Assembly: GCA_023396065.1 (NCBI GenBank)
Contig: JAEWXF010000028.1
Location: forward strand, 254,823-318,822
Direction of reading: 5' to 3'
DNA length: 64,000 nt
Origin: Methanobacteriota archaeon
GTDB lineage: Archaea; Halobacteriota; Methanomicrobia; Methanomicrobiales; Methanocorpusculaceae
Positions 1-8,182 of this stretch are shown piece by piece. Below the pieces are notes generated by a model. That model worked only from the letters and a program-made list of their open reading frames with translations, did not search any database and was not told where the DNA came from. A program made the position numbers and the translations under genes. How positions within the stretch are numbered: the stretch's first letter is position 1; every line of letters starts with the position of its first letter.

Positions 1-656
1 AACTCGGACAGACCAACCCGGTCCTTCACGTCAGATTGTTTTTCACCAACAGACGATTCGCCCGCTCCTCCTATGCAGCCCTCCTCAACTACGCCTGTAC
101 CTACGGCTCAATCTTTTTCGTCAGCCTCTATCTCCAGTCCATCGGCCACCTCACCGCAGAACAGGCCGGCCTCATCGTCTTCTTCCAGCCGCTGATTCAG
201 GCGTTCATGACACCCATTGCCGGAAAACTGTCGGACAAAATCGATCCGAGGTACATCGTAACACTCGGCATGGTACTCTCGGCAGTCGGCGTCCTCCTCC
301 TTGCAGGCCTCACCATGCAAACAGAACTGCAGTACATCGCCGTGACCCAGATCTGTATAGGTCTTGGAACTTCCCTCTTCTCCGCCCCCAACACCAACGC
401 AATCATGGGTTCAGTCTCCCAAAAGGAGTACAGCACCGCCTCAGGAACCGTGGCCGTCATGCGGCAGTCCGGCATGATCCTTTCCATGGCAGTCTGTATG
501 GCTGCAATCTCCATCTTCGTCGGAAGTACCGACATGCTGGGTCCTGCCATGTATGACCGGTTCTTACAGGCCCTCCAGATATCGATGATCATCTGTGCAG
601 CCCTTGCCGGGATTGGCGCAATATTTTCCTGGTTCCGCGGATCAGCACAGGAATAA
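1..656 (+). CDS. MFS drug-efflux type transporter, C-terminal part (5' truncated by window edge)
   Basis: The frame is open from position 3, so the gene begins before the window; the TTG at 36 is internal. The visible ~217 residues hold about five hydrophobic helices. They include the segment LRLFFTNRRF-like entry into a helix pair and the loop GKLSDKIDPR, which is the repeated MFS cytoplasmic-loop signature. This arrangement matches the C-terminal half of 14-helix DHA2/EmrB-type exporters, which use the proton gradient to expel toxic compounds across the cell membrane. The substrate cannot be told from this part. It ends 15 bases before the convergent surface-protein gene. Confidence 0.85.
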   Translation, partial: LGQTNPVLHVRLFFTNRRFARSSYAALLNYACTYGSIFFVSLYLQSIGHLTAEQAGLIVFFQPLIQAFMTPIAGKLSDKIDPRYIVTLGMVLSAVGVLLLAGLTMQTELQYIAVTQICIGLGTSLFSAPNTNAIMGSVSQKEYSTASGTVAVMRQSGMILSMAVCMAAISIFVGSTDMLGPAMYDRFLQALQISMIICAALAGIGAIFSWFRGSAQE

Positions 657-670
657 AAAAAGAAATGAGT

Positions 671-1354
671 TTAGTCTCTACGGAGGAGAACTGCTGCCCC
701 AACCGCTCCAAAGATACCGAGCAGTGCAAGACCAATCGGACTCTGGGTCTGTGTCGGTACCGAAGTTAACGGGACATTCACCGTAGCGGTTGCGCCCATT
801 GCCGGCATCTGGACAGGCTGGGTTCCTGCTGCATAGCCTGCTGCGGAAACACGGACCTGAGTGATCGGCGTTCCGGTAGTGTAGACGGCAAACTCTGCCT
901 GACCGTCCTTGATCGTACCGGTTTCCGCAACAGTGCCGCTTACAGAGATAAGCTCAACTGTTGCTCCCTCAACATTGGAGGTAACCTGAATGACACCGCG
1001 ATCACCGCCAATCGGCTGAACTGCGGTAAGAGTTACGGAAACAGTGCTGGTTGCACCTGCTGCCGGCATCGTTACCGGAACAGTGGCGGTCTCATATCCG
1101 TCTGCAGAAACACGGACTTCCTTGTACGGTGTTCCGGTCGTGTAGACGGAGAACTCTGCCTGACCGTTCACCACAGTCTGCGAATTGCTCTCGTCACCAC
1201 TGATAGAGATTAATACTGCTGTTGCCCCGTCGACGTTACAGGAGACCTGGATAACACCGCGTTCTCCGCCGATCTGGTTATCTGCTGCAGAAACCGCACC
1301 GGCAAAAAGTGCCAGAACAACAACTGCAATAAGCATACCTGTTAATTTTTTCAT
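671..1354 (-). CDS. secreted surface protein with two PEGA-like repeats and C-terminal anchor
   Basis: A ~227-residue exported protein. Residues 1-24 are a signal peptide (MKKLTG, hydrophobic core, AVSAAD). Two tandem ~85-residue repeats follow, each starting IGG(E/D)RGVIQV and containing GQAEF(S/A)VYTTGTP and VRVSA.GY. This resembles PEGA-type beta domains of archaeal surface proteins. The C-terminus is SPIG, a hydrophobic helix and RRD, which looks like a PGF-CTERM-like sorting signal for an archaeosortase. I chose the ATG at 1354 because a TATA box at 1397-1406 lies upstream of it, whereas the longer frame would start above that box. Its role is probably cell-envelope structure or adhesion. 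No enzyme motif is seen. Confidence 0.8.
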   Translation of the reverse strand: MKKLTGMLIAVVVLALFAGAVSAADNQIGGERGVIQVSCNVDGATAVLISISGDESNSQTVVNGQAEFSVYTTGTPYKEVRVSADGYETATVPVTMPAAGATSTVSVTLTAVQPIGGDRGVIQVTSNVEGATVELISVSGTVAETGTIKDGQAEFAVYTTGTPITQVRVSAAGYAAGTQPVQMPAMGATATVNVPLTSVPTQTQSPIGLALLGIFGAVGAAVLLRRD

Positions 1355-1396
1355 GAACAAACCCTCCCTGCCATAGACTATGACATGTTGGTTAAC

Positions 1397-1406
1397 CACA
1401 TATAAG
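1397..1406 (-). promoter_or_regulatory. TATA box of the PEGA-like surface protein gene
   Basis: On the minus strand the bases read CTTATATGTG about 45 bases before the ATG at 1354. This fits an archaeal TATA box with a short leader, and it fixes the start of that gene. Confidence 0.55.
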
Positions 1407-1498
1407 GTCTGCAAAGAATGTAAAGATTGTGCTGAAATCAGCCGTTTTTTCCGCTAAAACACAAACCCTTTGTTGTTTGGGAAAAAGACAGTACTTCT

Positions 1499-1918
1499 AT
1501 GCATCCGTATGTTGCTAAAATAGCCGCTGTCGGTGCCCGGGCCAACCCCACATTTCAGACCCTCGGCATTGAACCTGTCTCATGGGGAGGCGGTCGGGCT
1601 GTTCTGAGAATGACCGTAACACCGGCATTTCACAACGGTTCCGGATTTCTTCAGGGAGGTTTTTACGTGATTCTCGCAGACGAAGCAATTGCTCTGGCAA
1701 TCCTTTCCCTCACAGAGGAGAACGAAGGAACCGCAACCATCTCCGAGACGACACAGTTCCTCCGGGGCGTATATGAAGGTGAGATTTACGGCGTTGCCAG
1801 TGTTATACGGAAGGGAAGAAAAATCGTGTTTGCGGAGGGAGAGGTCAGAAAAGGATCCCCTGACGGTGAACTGCTCTCCAAAACAACCGTATCGTATACG
1901 ATGACGAAGGCAGCCTGA
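1499..1918 (+). CDS. PaaI-family hotdog-fold thioesterase
   Basis: This 139-residue protein has the size and order of PaaI/YbgC-like acyl-CoA thioesterases. It has an N-terminal strand region, the FHNGSGFLQGGFYVILADEAIALA segment (the hotdog helix with the G-G-F and D-E positions) and a C-terminal sheet with TTQFLRG and TVSYT. The family hydrolyses acyl- or aryl-CoA thioesters in the cytoplasm. The usual HG.G motif reads QGG here, so substrate and activity are uncertain. It stands alone between the surface protein and a DJ-1-like gene. Confidence 0.8.
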   Translation: MHPYVAKIAAVGARANPTFQTLGIEPVSWGGGRAVLRMTVTPAFHNGSGFLQGGFYVILADEAIALAILSLTEENEGTATISETTQFLRGVYEGEIYGVASVIRKGRKIVFAEGEVRKGSPDGELLSKTTVSYTMTKAA

Positions 1919-1979
1919 TCGTTTTTCCGGATGAACCGGAACGAACGCTTCATCTCCTTTTGGCTCCTATAGATACACC

Positions 1980-2492
1980 ATGAATATTCTTTTCGCAATC
2001 GCTCCCGACCGGTTCATGGACGAGGAATATACCGTTCCCAAAAAAGCACTCGAAGAGAAAGGAATTCACTGTACAACCGCATCAACCGTCAAAGGCACCT
2101 GCTACGGTATGCATGGCGAGATCGTTGAATCCGATCTCGCCTTTGAAGATATCAACCCGCAGGAGTACGACGGAATCATCATCGCCGGAGGAATCGGCTG
2201 TCAGGACTACCTCTGGAGAAACGAAACACTCATCACCATCGTCAACGCCCTAGGAGTTGCCGGAAAAGTTACCGCCGCAATCTGTCTTGCTCCCGTGATC
2301 ATCGCCGAAGCAGGCCTCCTTGCCGGAAAACAGGCAACCGTTTTTGCCACTCCCGCATCCAGACGTGTCATGGAGCTGGACAAAGCAGTCCTCACGGATG
2401 TACCCGTCGTCACTGACGGTATGGTAGTTACCGCACGAATGCCGCAGGATGCACACGCCTTCGCCGAAGCCATTCTCAAACTTCTCGCCTAG
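1980..2492 (+). CDS. DJ-1/PfpI family protein
   Basis: The 170-residue protein belongs to the class I glutamine amidotransferase-like DJ-1/PfpI/ThiJ family. The nucleophile elbow is visible near residue 100 as AAICLAP, with the conserved cysteine. The upstream sheet and loop contain YDGIIIAGGIG. An early acidic region (MDEEY) could supply the glutamate that polarises the cysteine. Members act as deglycases, chaperones or intracellular proteases, and the sequence does not separate these. It ends five bases before the TPR gene and may be co-transcribed with it. Confidence 0.85.
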   Translation: MNILFAIAPDRFMDEEYTVPKKALEEKGIHCTTASTVKGTCYGMHGEIVESDLAFEDINPQEYDGIIIAGGIGCQDYLWRNETLITIVNALGVAGKVTAAICLAPVIIAEAGLLAGKQATVFATPASRRVMELDKAVLTDVPVVTDGMVVTARMPQDAHAFAEAILKLLA

Positions 2493-2497
2493 ATCCA

Positions 2498-4342
2498 ATG
2501 ACAAACAACGCTCCCGACCACACCCCTGCCCTCAGCGAGGCAATGGATCTCTTCAACGCCGGAAAATACGCCGAGGTCATCACCCTCGTCTCCGGCACGG
2601 GAGATCCCGCACTGCTACTCTTAGCTGCCCGGAGCTACGCAGAAACCGGACAGTACGATACCGCGGGCTATCTGCTTCGTGACCTGATCACCCAGATGCC
2701 CGCATCCTCATACCTCCACAGTTACCTCGCCGACGTCATGGAAAAAACCGGCGACGAACACGCCGTCTCCGAGTACGCAACCGCACTCATTCTGGACCCG
2801 GACAACCGTCCGGCACTGCGGAACTACTCCCGGCTGCTCCTCGCACGAAACGATCTCCGGGGCGCAATTCCCTCACTCCGATCCCTTGTGCGGCTCGGCG
2901 GTGATCCGGCAGACATCAGAAAACTGATGCAGATCTTAACCGAAGTTGGCGAACCGGATGAAGCGGCTGCCCTCCACGTTCAGAACTTCGGCGACGAAGA
3001 GTTCTCCCCCGAATACATTGAAGCCCTGCTCGCCGCAAAACAGTATCAGAAAGCGATGAACATCGCACTGCGCGGCTGGAATACAGTCCGGGATGTTGTC
3101 TATCTCCGCCTGGATCTGGAAGCCCTGGCTGCCCTCGATCCGGAAGCGGCAGAGAGTGCCTACCGGTCGGCTCTCGACAGCTTTGAGGAGGAAAATCTTG
3201 AGGACGATTCAGTATCCCAGATCAGATTCTCCTTTATCCTCCTCGAAAAGCTCCTCGGTAACTACGAGGCAGCCCGCTATGAACTTGCTCTCCTCCTCAA
3301 AACCCGTCAGGATCCAGTCTACCGACTGCTTGGAGCAGAGCTTGCTTCACGGACCGGTTACGGCGAGGAGGCAAACACCATCTATCGTGAACTGATCGCG
3401 CAAGAATGCGGAAAAGATGCGGAGGACGCAGACGTCGCAATGCAGGAGCTGATTATCAGCCGGTTCAAGTATTTCCTGGACGCCGTCCACTCCAAAGAAG
3501 AGGTCGCAGGTATTATCAGTGTCCTTCTCTCCGCGTATCCTACTGCCGTCTGCCTCAGTCAGATCGGGGCAGCCTATGAAGAGGCGGGTTCTCTTTCCCA
3601 GGCACGCGACTGGTATTACCGTGCATACCGGTCCGACTATATTCACGGCGGCATTGCGTATGCGGCGTTTCTCAAACGTTCCGGTCAGGAACGGGAGTGT
3701 GAAACCGTCATCCGCTACATTCTCACCAACATCGTTCGTGCGTCTGATGTGGAGATGGTAGCATCGGAAATTCTCAACGGTAAAGAGGGAATTTACCGGA
3801 TTCCAAAGGTCATGGATCAGGTACTGACCCGGCTTTCTGCGGTTCTGGAAAAACTCTCCTCTAACGGTCGGGAGATGCTGGCCGTCGGCCTGCTGTATGC
3901 GGCGGGCGACGCTCTGGAACGGCAGGACTACGAGGAGTGTAAGTGGCACTGCCTGCTGGGTCTTGACGTGATGCCCTGCTACCCGGCGGTGATTAAAGTT
4001 GAGGACTTCATGCAGCTCCTTGCCCAGGCCAAAGGCCGGGCACTCGCCGAACGACCGGTGCTTCTGGAGAAAAGTGCGTATCTGCAGTCGGTTGAGCAGC
4101 AGGATGAAGCGACGCCGGTGGCAAACCTCCTTGATCTGGACGACCGCGAACAGGTGGTGGTTTCTTTCCTGCAGGAACACCGTGAAGCAACCGAGATGGA
4201 TCTCCGGGCAGTTCTCGGAACCCGCAGGGTTGCAGGAATTGTCAACGGCATTCTTGCGAAAGCCGCTGAAAAGAATGTGAAGATCATCGAAAAACGCGGC
4301 GTCGGCGAACGCGGAGAAATTTATGGCTACACCGGAGAATAA
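2498..4342 (+). CDS. TPR-repeat protein with C-terminal winged helix, partner of BrxD-like ATPase
   Basis: This 614-residue soluble protein is mostly helical repeats of TPR type; AARSYAETGQYDTAGYLLRDL near residue 45 and IGAAYEEAGSLSQARDWYYRAYR near 355 are clear examples. The last ~70 residues (from DREQVVVSFLQEHREATEMDLRAVLG) look like a winged-helix domain of the kind that binds DNA or protein. Its last 20 bases overlap the start of the BrxD-like ATPase gene, so the two are almost certainly translated together and may form a complex. The TPR array would then be the scaffold. I know no named family for the whole protein. Confidence 0.75.
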   Translation: MTNNAPDHTPALSEAMDLFNAGKYAEVITLVSGTGDPALLLLAARSYAETGQYDTAGYLLRDLITQMPASSYLHSYLADVMEKTGDEHAVSEYATALILDPDNRPALRNYSRLLLARNDLRGAIPSLRSLVRLGGDPADIRKLMQILTEVGEPDEAAALHVQNFGDEEFSPEYIEALLAAKQYQKAMNIALRGWNTVRDVVYLRLDLEALAALDPEAAESAYRSALDSFEEENLEDDSVSQIRFSFILLEKLLGNYEAARYELALLLKTRQDPVYRLLGAELASRTGYGEEANTIYRELIAQECGKDAEDADVAMQELIISRFKYFLDAVHSKEEVAGIISVLLSAYPTAVCLSQIGAAYEEAGSLSQARDWYYRAYRSDYIHGGIAYAAFLKRSGQERECETVIRYILTNIVRASDVEMVASEILNGKEGIYRIPKVMDQVLTRLSAVLEKLSSNGREMLAVGLLYAAGDALERQDYEECKWHCLLGLDVMPCYPAVIKVEDFMQLLAQAKGRALAERPVLLEKSAYLQSVEQQDEATPVANLLDLDDREQVVVSFLQEHREATEMDLRAVLGTRRVAGIVNGILAKAAEKNVKIIEKRGVGERGEIYGYTGE

Positions 4343-5621
4343 ACCAAGAGACGAACGTCAGCTGGAAAGTGTCGGGATTATGAATGCACTGCGGCGGGGA
4401 ACGGTCCCGGAAGCAGGTCTCAGCAGACTGGCCGTAGGTCTGGATACGGAAGAGAAGGTCATCTCTTCACAGCTGGCATTTGTCGGAACCGGGCATGCGG
4501 ACTGCAAGTTCATCCGCGGCGAGTACGGATCAGGCAAAACATTTCTGATCTCCCGGGCGGTGGAGATCGGACTGAACCATAAATTTGTGGTCAGCCATGT
4601 AGTTATTTCGCCGGATACTCCTCTGCATAAACTTCAGGCGGTCTATGCCCGGATATGTACCGGACTGACAACACCGACCGAGGAGCATGCCCTCAAAAGT
4701 ATCATCGATACCTGGATCTACGGGATTGAAGACCGGCTGATCAGTACGGGACTGAATGAGGACGACCCAGAGCTTGCGGCCCGGACGGCAAAAGAGATTG
4801 AGGCTGTTCTCACGCGTGTCTCCGGGATGAACTCAGGGCTTGCGGCGGCGCTGCGGACGTATTATCAGGCAAACAATACCGGAGACTTTGCAACAGCACA
4901 GGCTGCGGTCGGCTGGATATCCGGGGAGCAGACGGTCGGCAGAACGTTTAAGGCTCAGGCAGGTCTGAAAGGAACGGTAACCGAAGGGGATGCTCTGGCC
5001 TTTCTGAACGGGCTGGTCTATATAATTGTGCAGGCCGGATACTCCGGACTTCTGGTAAGCTTTGATGAAGTGGAGACTGCTCAGGCGTTTGCCCGGCCGC
5101 AGCGGGAGAAGGGATACATTAATCTCCGGCAGATCGTGGATATGATCGACCGCAACGAGCTGCCGAACTGTTTTTTCCTGTTTGCCGGAACACCTGCGCT
5201 GTTTGAGAGTGCGAAAGGTATCCGGTCCCTGCCGCCGCTGTATGACCGTATCGGGATGATTGCTGATGACGGCTTTTCCAATCCAATGCAGACGCAGATC
5301 GTTCTGCCGAAGTTTGATGTGAAGAAGTTGGAAGAGGTTTCCCTGAAGGTGATGGATATCTATGCGGAGGCGTATGCGGAGGTTGACCGGACGAGGGTGT
5401 CTCTCCGGTTTATCCGGGCGATGATCGAACGGGTGACCGGGAAGTTCGGCGGCCGCGTGGATGTGGTGCCGCGTCTGTATCTGCGGGAGTTCGTGGATGT
5501 TCTGGACAAATGCGCGTTATATGAGAATTACAGTCCGCTGGAAAAGTATACGTTTACTCCGCAGAGCGGGGATTCTTCTCTGAAAGAGGAGGAAAAAGCG
5601 GTCATGGAGGTCTCCTGGTGA
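4323..5621 (+). CDS. BrxC/BrxD-type (DUF2791-like) P-loop ATPase, stand-alone
   Basis: A 432-residue AAA-like ATPase. Walker A is GEYGSGKT near residue 67, Walker B is LLVSFDEVE near 245, and a sensor-1-like stretch FFLFAGTPALF follows near 285, then YDRIG. The region around Walker A (FIRGEYGSGKTFLI) resembles the BREX ATP-binding family, in which BrxD is found. BREX is a phage-defence system, but no BrxZ, methylase, helicase or TerB gene is nearby here, so a defence role is not shown. It overlaps the TPR-winged-helix gene by 20 bases. The two may form a DNA-loading or remodelling machine; that is inference. Confidence 0.75.
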   Translation: MATPENKPRDERQLESVGIMNALRRGTVPEAGLSRLAVGLDTEEKVISSQLAFVGTGHADCKFIRGEYGSGKTFLISRAVEIGLNHKFVVSHVVISPDTPLHKLQAVYARICTGLTTPTEEHALKSIIDTWIYGIEDRLISTGLNEDDPELAARTAKEIEAVLTRVSGMNSGLAAALRTYYQANNTGDFATAQAAVGWISGEQTVGRTFKAQAGLKGTVTEGDALAFLNGLVYIIVQAGYSGLLVSFDEVETAQAFARPQREKGYINLRQIVDMIDRNELPNCFFLFAGTPALFESAKGIRSLPPLYDRIGMIADDGFSNPMQTQIVLPKFDVKKLEEVSLKVMDIYAEAYAEVDRTRVSLRFIRAMIERVTGKFGGRVDVVPRLYLREFVDVLDKCALYENYSPLEKYTFTPQSGDSSLKEEEKAVMEVSW

Positions 5622-5657
5622 TACTTTGATTATCACCCGGATACTATAGAACTACCA

Positions 5658-6140
5658 ATGAGTAATTTTGAGTGTACGCAGTGCGGACTCTGCTGTCTGG
5701 GAATCGGGGAGATTGTGACGATGCAGCGTCAGATTTCCCCATACGGATTTTATGTGAAAAATGAGATCGTGGGAGAGACGAAGGCGGCTCTGATCACGCC
5801 TGAGTACCGGGATCTGTTTGAGAATGATCATTCGATCCAGGAGGAACACCGGTCAGCCTGTTTTTTTGTCCGGCGGCGGGCAGACGGAAAATATGTGTGT
5901 ACGATTCATCCGTACCGGCTGTTTATCTGTAAAGATTACCACTGCTGTGCCGCCCGGATTTTCCGGAACGGTGAGGAGATCGGCCGGGTAAAGGGCCGGG
6001 TGTCTCTGGTGTCGCAGGATGAGGAGCTGAAGGAGATGTGGCGGGAGCTGGTCCAGAAGCATCCGGATCCGTCGCGGGAGTATATCGATGAGCTGCTAAG
6101 GAGTAAGGGCTATTCCGTGATATTTTATGACGGTGAATGA
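5658..6140 (+). CDS. YkgJ-family cysteine-cluster protein
   Basis: The 160-residue protein begins FECTQCGLCCLG, the C-x2-C-x2-CC cluster that marks the YkgJ/zinc-iron-chelating family (PF03692). Further cysteines at CFFVRR, CTIHPYRLFICKDYHCCAAR complete the set. Such proteins bind iron-sulfur or zinc; their biochemical role is mostly unknown. It starts 36 bases after the ATPase gene, and its last 14 bases overlap the next small Cys-rich gene, so those two are probably one transcript. Confidence 0.85.
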   Translation: MSNFECTQCGLCCLGIGEIVTMQRQISPYGFYVKNEIVGETKAALITPEYRDLFENDHSIQEEHRSACFFVRRRADGKYVCTIHPYRLFICKDYHCCAARIFRNGEEIGRVKGRVSLVSQDEELKEMWRELVQKHPDPSREYIDELLRSKGYSVIFYDGE

Positions 6141-6384
6141 GATTTCCGTGGATGCCGGGAAGCTGGTGTGTACGAACGGACGAACCATCACGCCGGATCG
6201 GTGCCGGTTCTGTATGCATTCCCGGTATTTTGTTGTGGACGGTGTCCGGGAACGCTCACCGGCTCTGGCGTTTTGTCTGCGGGAACGGGCAACAAAGGAG
6301 GTTGATGTTCTGCGGGCGACGGCGATAGGGTGCGGGGATGAACGCGGAGACGGGTATGCAAGTATCGGAAATATAATCTCCTGA
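6127..6384 (+). CDS. small cysteine-containing protein of unknown function
   Basis: An 85-residue frame that overlaps the end of the YkgJ-like gene by 14 bases, a spacing typical of coupled genes in this window. It holds cysteines in the pattern C-x10-C-x2-C-x20-C-x19-C, including CRFCMHSRYFVV, which could bind a metal. I do not recognise the family. It could be a partner of the YkgJ-like protein. Confidence 0.55.
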   Translation: MTVNEISVDAGKLVCTNGRTITPDRCRFCMHSRYFVVDGVRERSPALAFCLRERATKEVDVLRATAIGCGDERGDGYASIGNIIS

Positions 6385-6434
6385 ACAGCGACTCGCAACT
6401 TTAACAATCTTATAGGGCAATTTAGTAGGTAACT

Positions 6435-7334
6435 ATGACTGATGTGAAGGTGCCTCTGGATGTCCCGCAGTGTATGCGGGAGCAGTATCTTGCAAATTAT
6501 ACGCTGATTACGGCAGGTTCCGGCCGGCTGATGCTGTTTGCGGGCGATCAGAAAATTGAGCATCTGAACGATGATTTTTACGGTGCGGATATTCCGGCTG
6601 ACGATGCGGATCCGGAGCATCTGTTCCGGATTGCGTCAAAGGGAAAGATCGGTGTTCTGGCAGCACAGCTGGGCCTGATTGCCCGGTATGGTATGGATTA
6701 CCCGGATGTTCCGTATCTGGTGAAGATGAACTCAAAGAGTCATCTGGTGCCGGTTTCCCAGAAAGATCCGGTCAGTCCGCAGCTGTGGACGGTGGATCAG
6801 GTTGCGGATATTGCGGAGGAGTCCGGTCTGAAGATTGCAGGTATCGGCTATACGATTTATCTGGGCAGTGAGAATGAGGCTGATATGCTTGCCGAAGCGG
6901 CCCAGCTGATTAATGCGGCTCACCAGTATGGTATGGTGACGGTTCTGTGGATTTATCCCCGTGGTGCTGCGGTGAAGAATGAGAAGGATTCTCATCTGAT
7001 TGCGGGAGCTGCGGGTGTTGCGGCCTGCCTTGGCAGTGATTTTGTGAAGGTGAATGCACCAAAAGGGGATGCTCCGTCAGCTGAGCTGCTGAAGGAGGCG
7101 GTAAAAGCCGCAGGACGGACGAAGCTGGTGTGTGCAGGCGGTTCGGCAACGTCTGAGGAAAAGTTCCTGGCGGAACTGTATGATCAGATTCACGTCGGCG
7201 GGGCATCCGGAAATGCAACGGGACGGAATATCCACCAGAAGCCGCTTGAGGAGGCGGTGAAGTTCTGTAATGCGATTTATGCGATTACGGTGGAAAATAA
7301 ATCAGTGGCAGAGGCAGTCCTTCTGCTGAAATAA
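6435..7334 (+). CDS. class I (DhnA/FbaB-like) aldolase
   Basis: A 299-residue TIM-barrel protein related to archaeal class I fructose-bisphosphate aldolase/DhnA enzymes. Visible landmarks are the N-terminal FAGDQKIEHLND, where DhnA enzymes have their D-x-K-E-H motif, the barrel strand VLWIYPRG, and DFVKVNAP near residue 195, whose lysine is the likely Schiff-base residue. The phosphate-binding end reads CAGGSATSEEKFL then HVGGASGNATGRN. The family either splits fructose bisphosphate in gluconeogenesis or makes aromatic-amino-acid precursors (ADH synthase branch). The sequence alone does not decide between them. It is a single-gene unit. Confidence 0.75.
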   Translation: MTDVKVPLDVPQCMREQYLANYTLITAGSGRLMLFAGDQKIEHLNDDFYGADIPADDADPEHLFRIASKGKIGVLAAQLGLIARYGMDYPDVPYLVKMNSKSHLVPVSQKDPVSPQLWTVDQVADIAEESGLKIAGIGYTIYLGSENEADMLAEAAQLINAAHQYGMVTVLWIYPRGAAVKNEKDSHLIAGAAGVAACLGSDFVKVNAPKGDAPSAELLKEAVKAAGRTKLVCAGGSATSEEKFLAELYDQIHVGGASGNATGRNIHQKPLEEAVKFCNAIYAITVENKSVAEAVLLLK

Positions 7335-7353
7335 TCTTTTTTTTGAAGTTTTT

Positions 7354-7911
7354 TTAGCAGGTATTTGTCTCGGTTCGGTGCTGCCTGATGCCGATGAGAA
7401 TGAATGCGATTCCGAGGAGGAGCTGGAGTGCAACCAGTCCGTATATGAGGCTGAACCAGACGGGACCCAGCCGAATCGAAAGGATGAGGGTGAGAATGCC
7501 GTAGACCGGGGTGAAGACTGCAATGAGCTGAAGCAGGCGGGTGACTCTGCCAGGTTTGGGAAATCCCGCGATGATCAGCGGATAGAGCAGAGGGATGATG
7601 AGACAGAGAAGAAAGACAACGCCGTCGACCCGGATGATCTGCGGGGCGATGTATGCGGCGATCGCGGCACCGAGGATGAAGAGGTACAGCAGCGGCCGGG
7701 TTTTTGTCCGGGCATAGGGGATGTAGAGAATACCGCCAACCGCGGTCAGGGCAAACAGGAGAAATATACCAACCGGGACGGCGAGGTAGGGAGCATTCAG
7801 GTGCCGAAGGCAGAATACGTTGATCATGCCGAGAAGCTGCAGGACCGGGATGAGGAAGCAGGCGAGGGAAGCTGTGATGATCGCGGCGGCGGGAGGTATG
7901 CGGAGCGTCAT
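7354..7911 (-). CDS. integral membrane protein of unknown function
   Basis: This 185-residue protein has six hydrophobic helices (roughly 7-27, 45-65, 72-92, 98-116, 125-145 and 150-172) separated by short loops, and a polar tail IRQHRTETNTC. No transport or enzyme motif is visible and I do not recognise a family. It is convergent with the aldolase gene, and no partner gene suggests a role. Confidence 0.6.
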   Translation of the reverse strand: MTLRIPPAAAIITASLACFLIPVLQLLGMINVFCLRHLNAPYLAVPVGIFLLFALTAVGGILYIPYARTKTRPLLYLFILGAAIAAYIAPQIIRVDGVVFLLCLIIPLLYPLIIAGFPKPGRVTRLLQLIAVFTPVYGILTLILSIRLGPVWFSLIYGLVALQLLLGIAFILIGIRQHRTETNTC

Positions 7912-8182
7912 ACCTGTATATCGGACGCAGGAGATGATAACGGTATTGGGCGAAGCGTCATCACTTCTTGGTGGATACTGTAATGCGGCGTGTTGTTTTC
8001 CCTACGGTTCGTCATATTCGGAGCTGCCCGAAAGGAAATCACTGCAGAAACCGGAAAAAATCCAGTCACACAGAAAAATACCCATGACCCCCGCCCCCTC
8101 ATCCAAACCAACCCCTCACTTTCAATACCTCTGCCGACCAACAAATATGCATTATTCAATTTCCACAAGCGGGGACACAAGA

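Noticed and set aside
2498..5621. A complete BREX system
   Set aside because: Only a BrxD-like ATPase is present. No BrxZ, BrxX, BrxL, helicase or protease gene is seen within the window.
7378..7983. Open frame opposite the membrane protein at 7354
   Set aside because: Its composition is highly acidic and repetitive, as expected of antisense to hydrophobic codons, and it has no recognisable domain.
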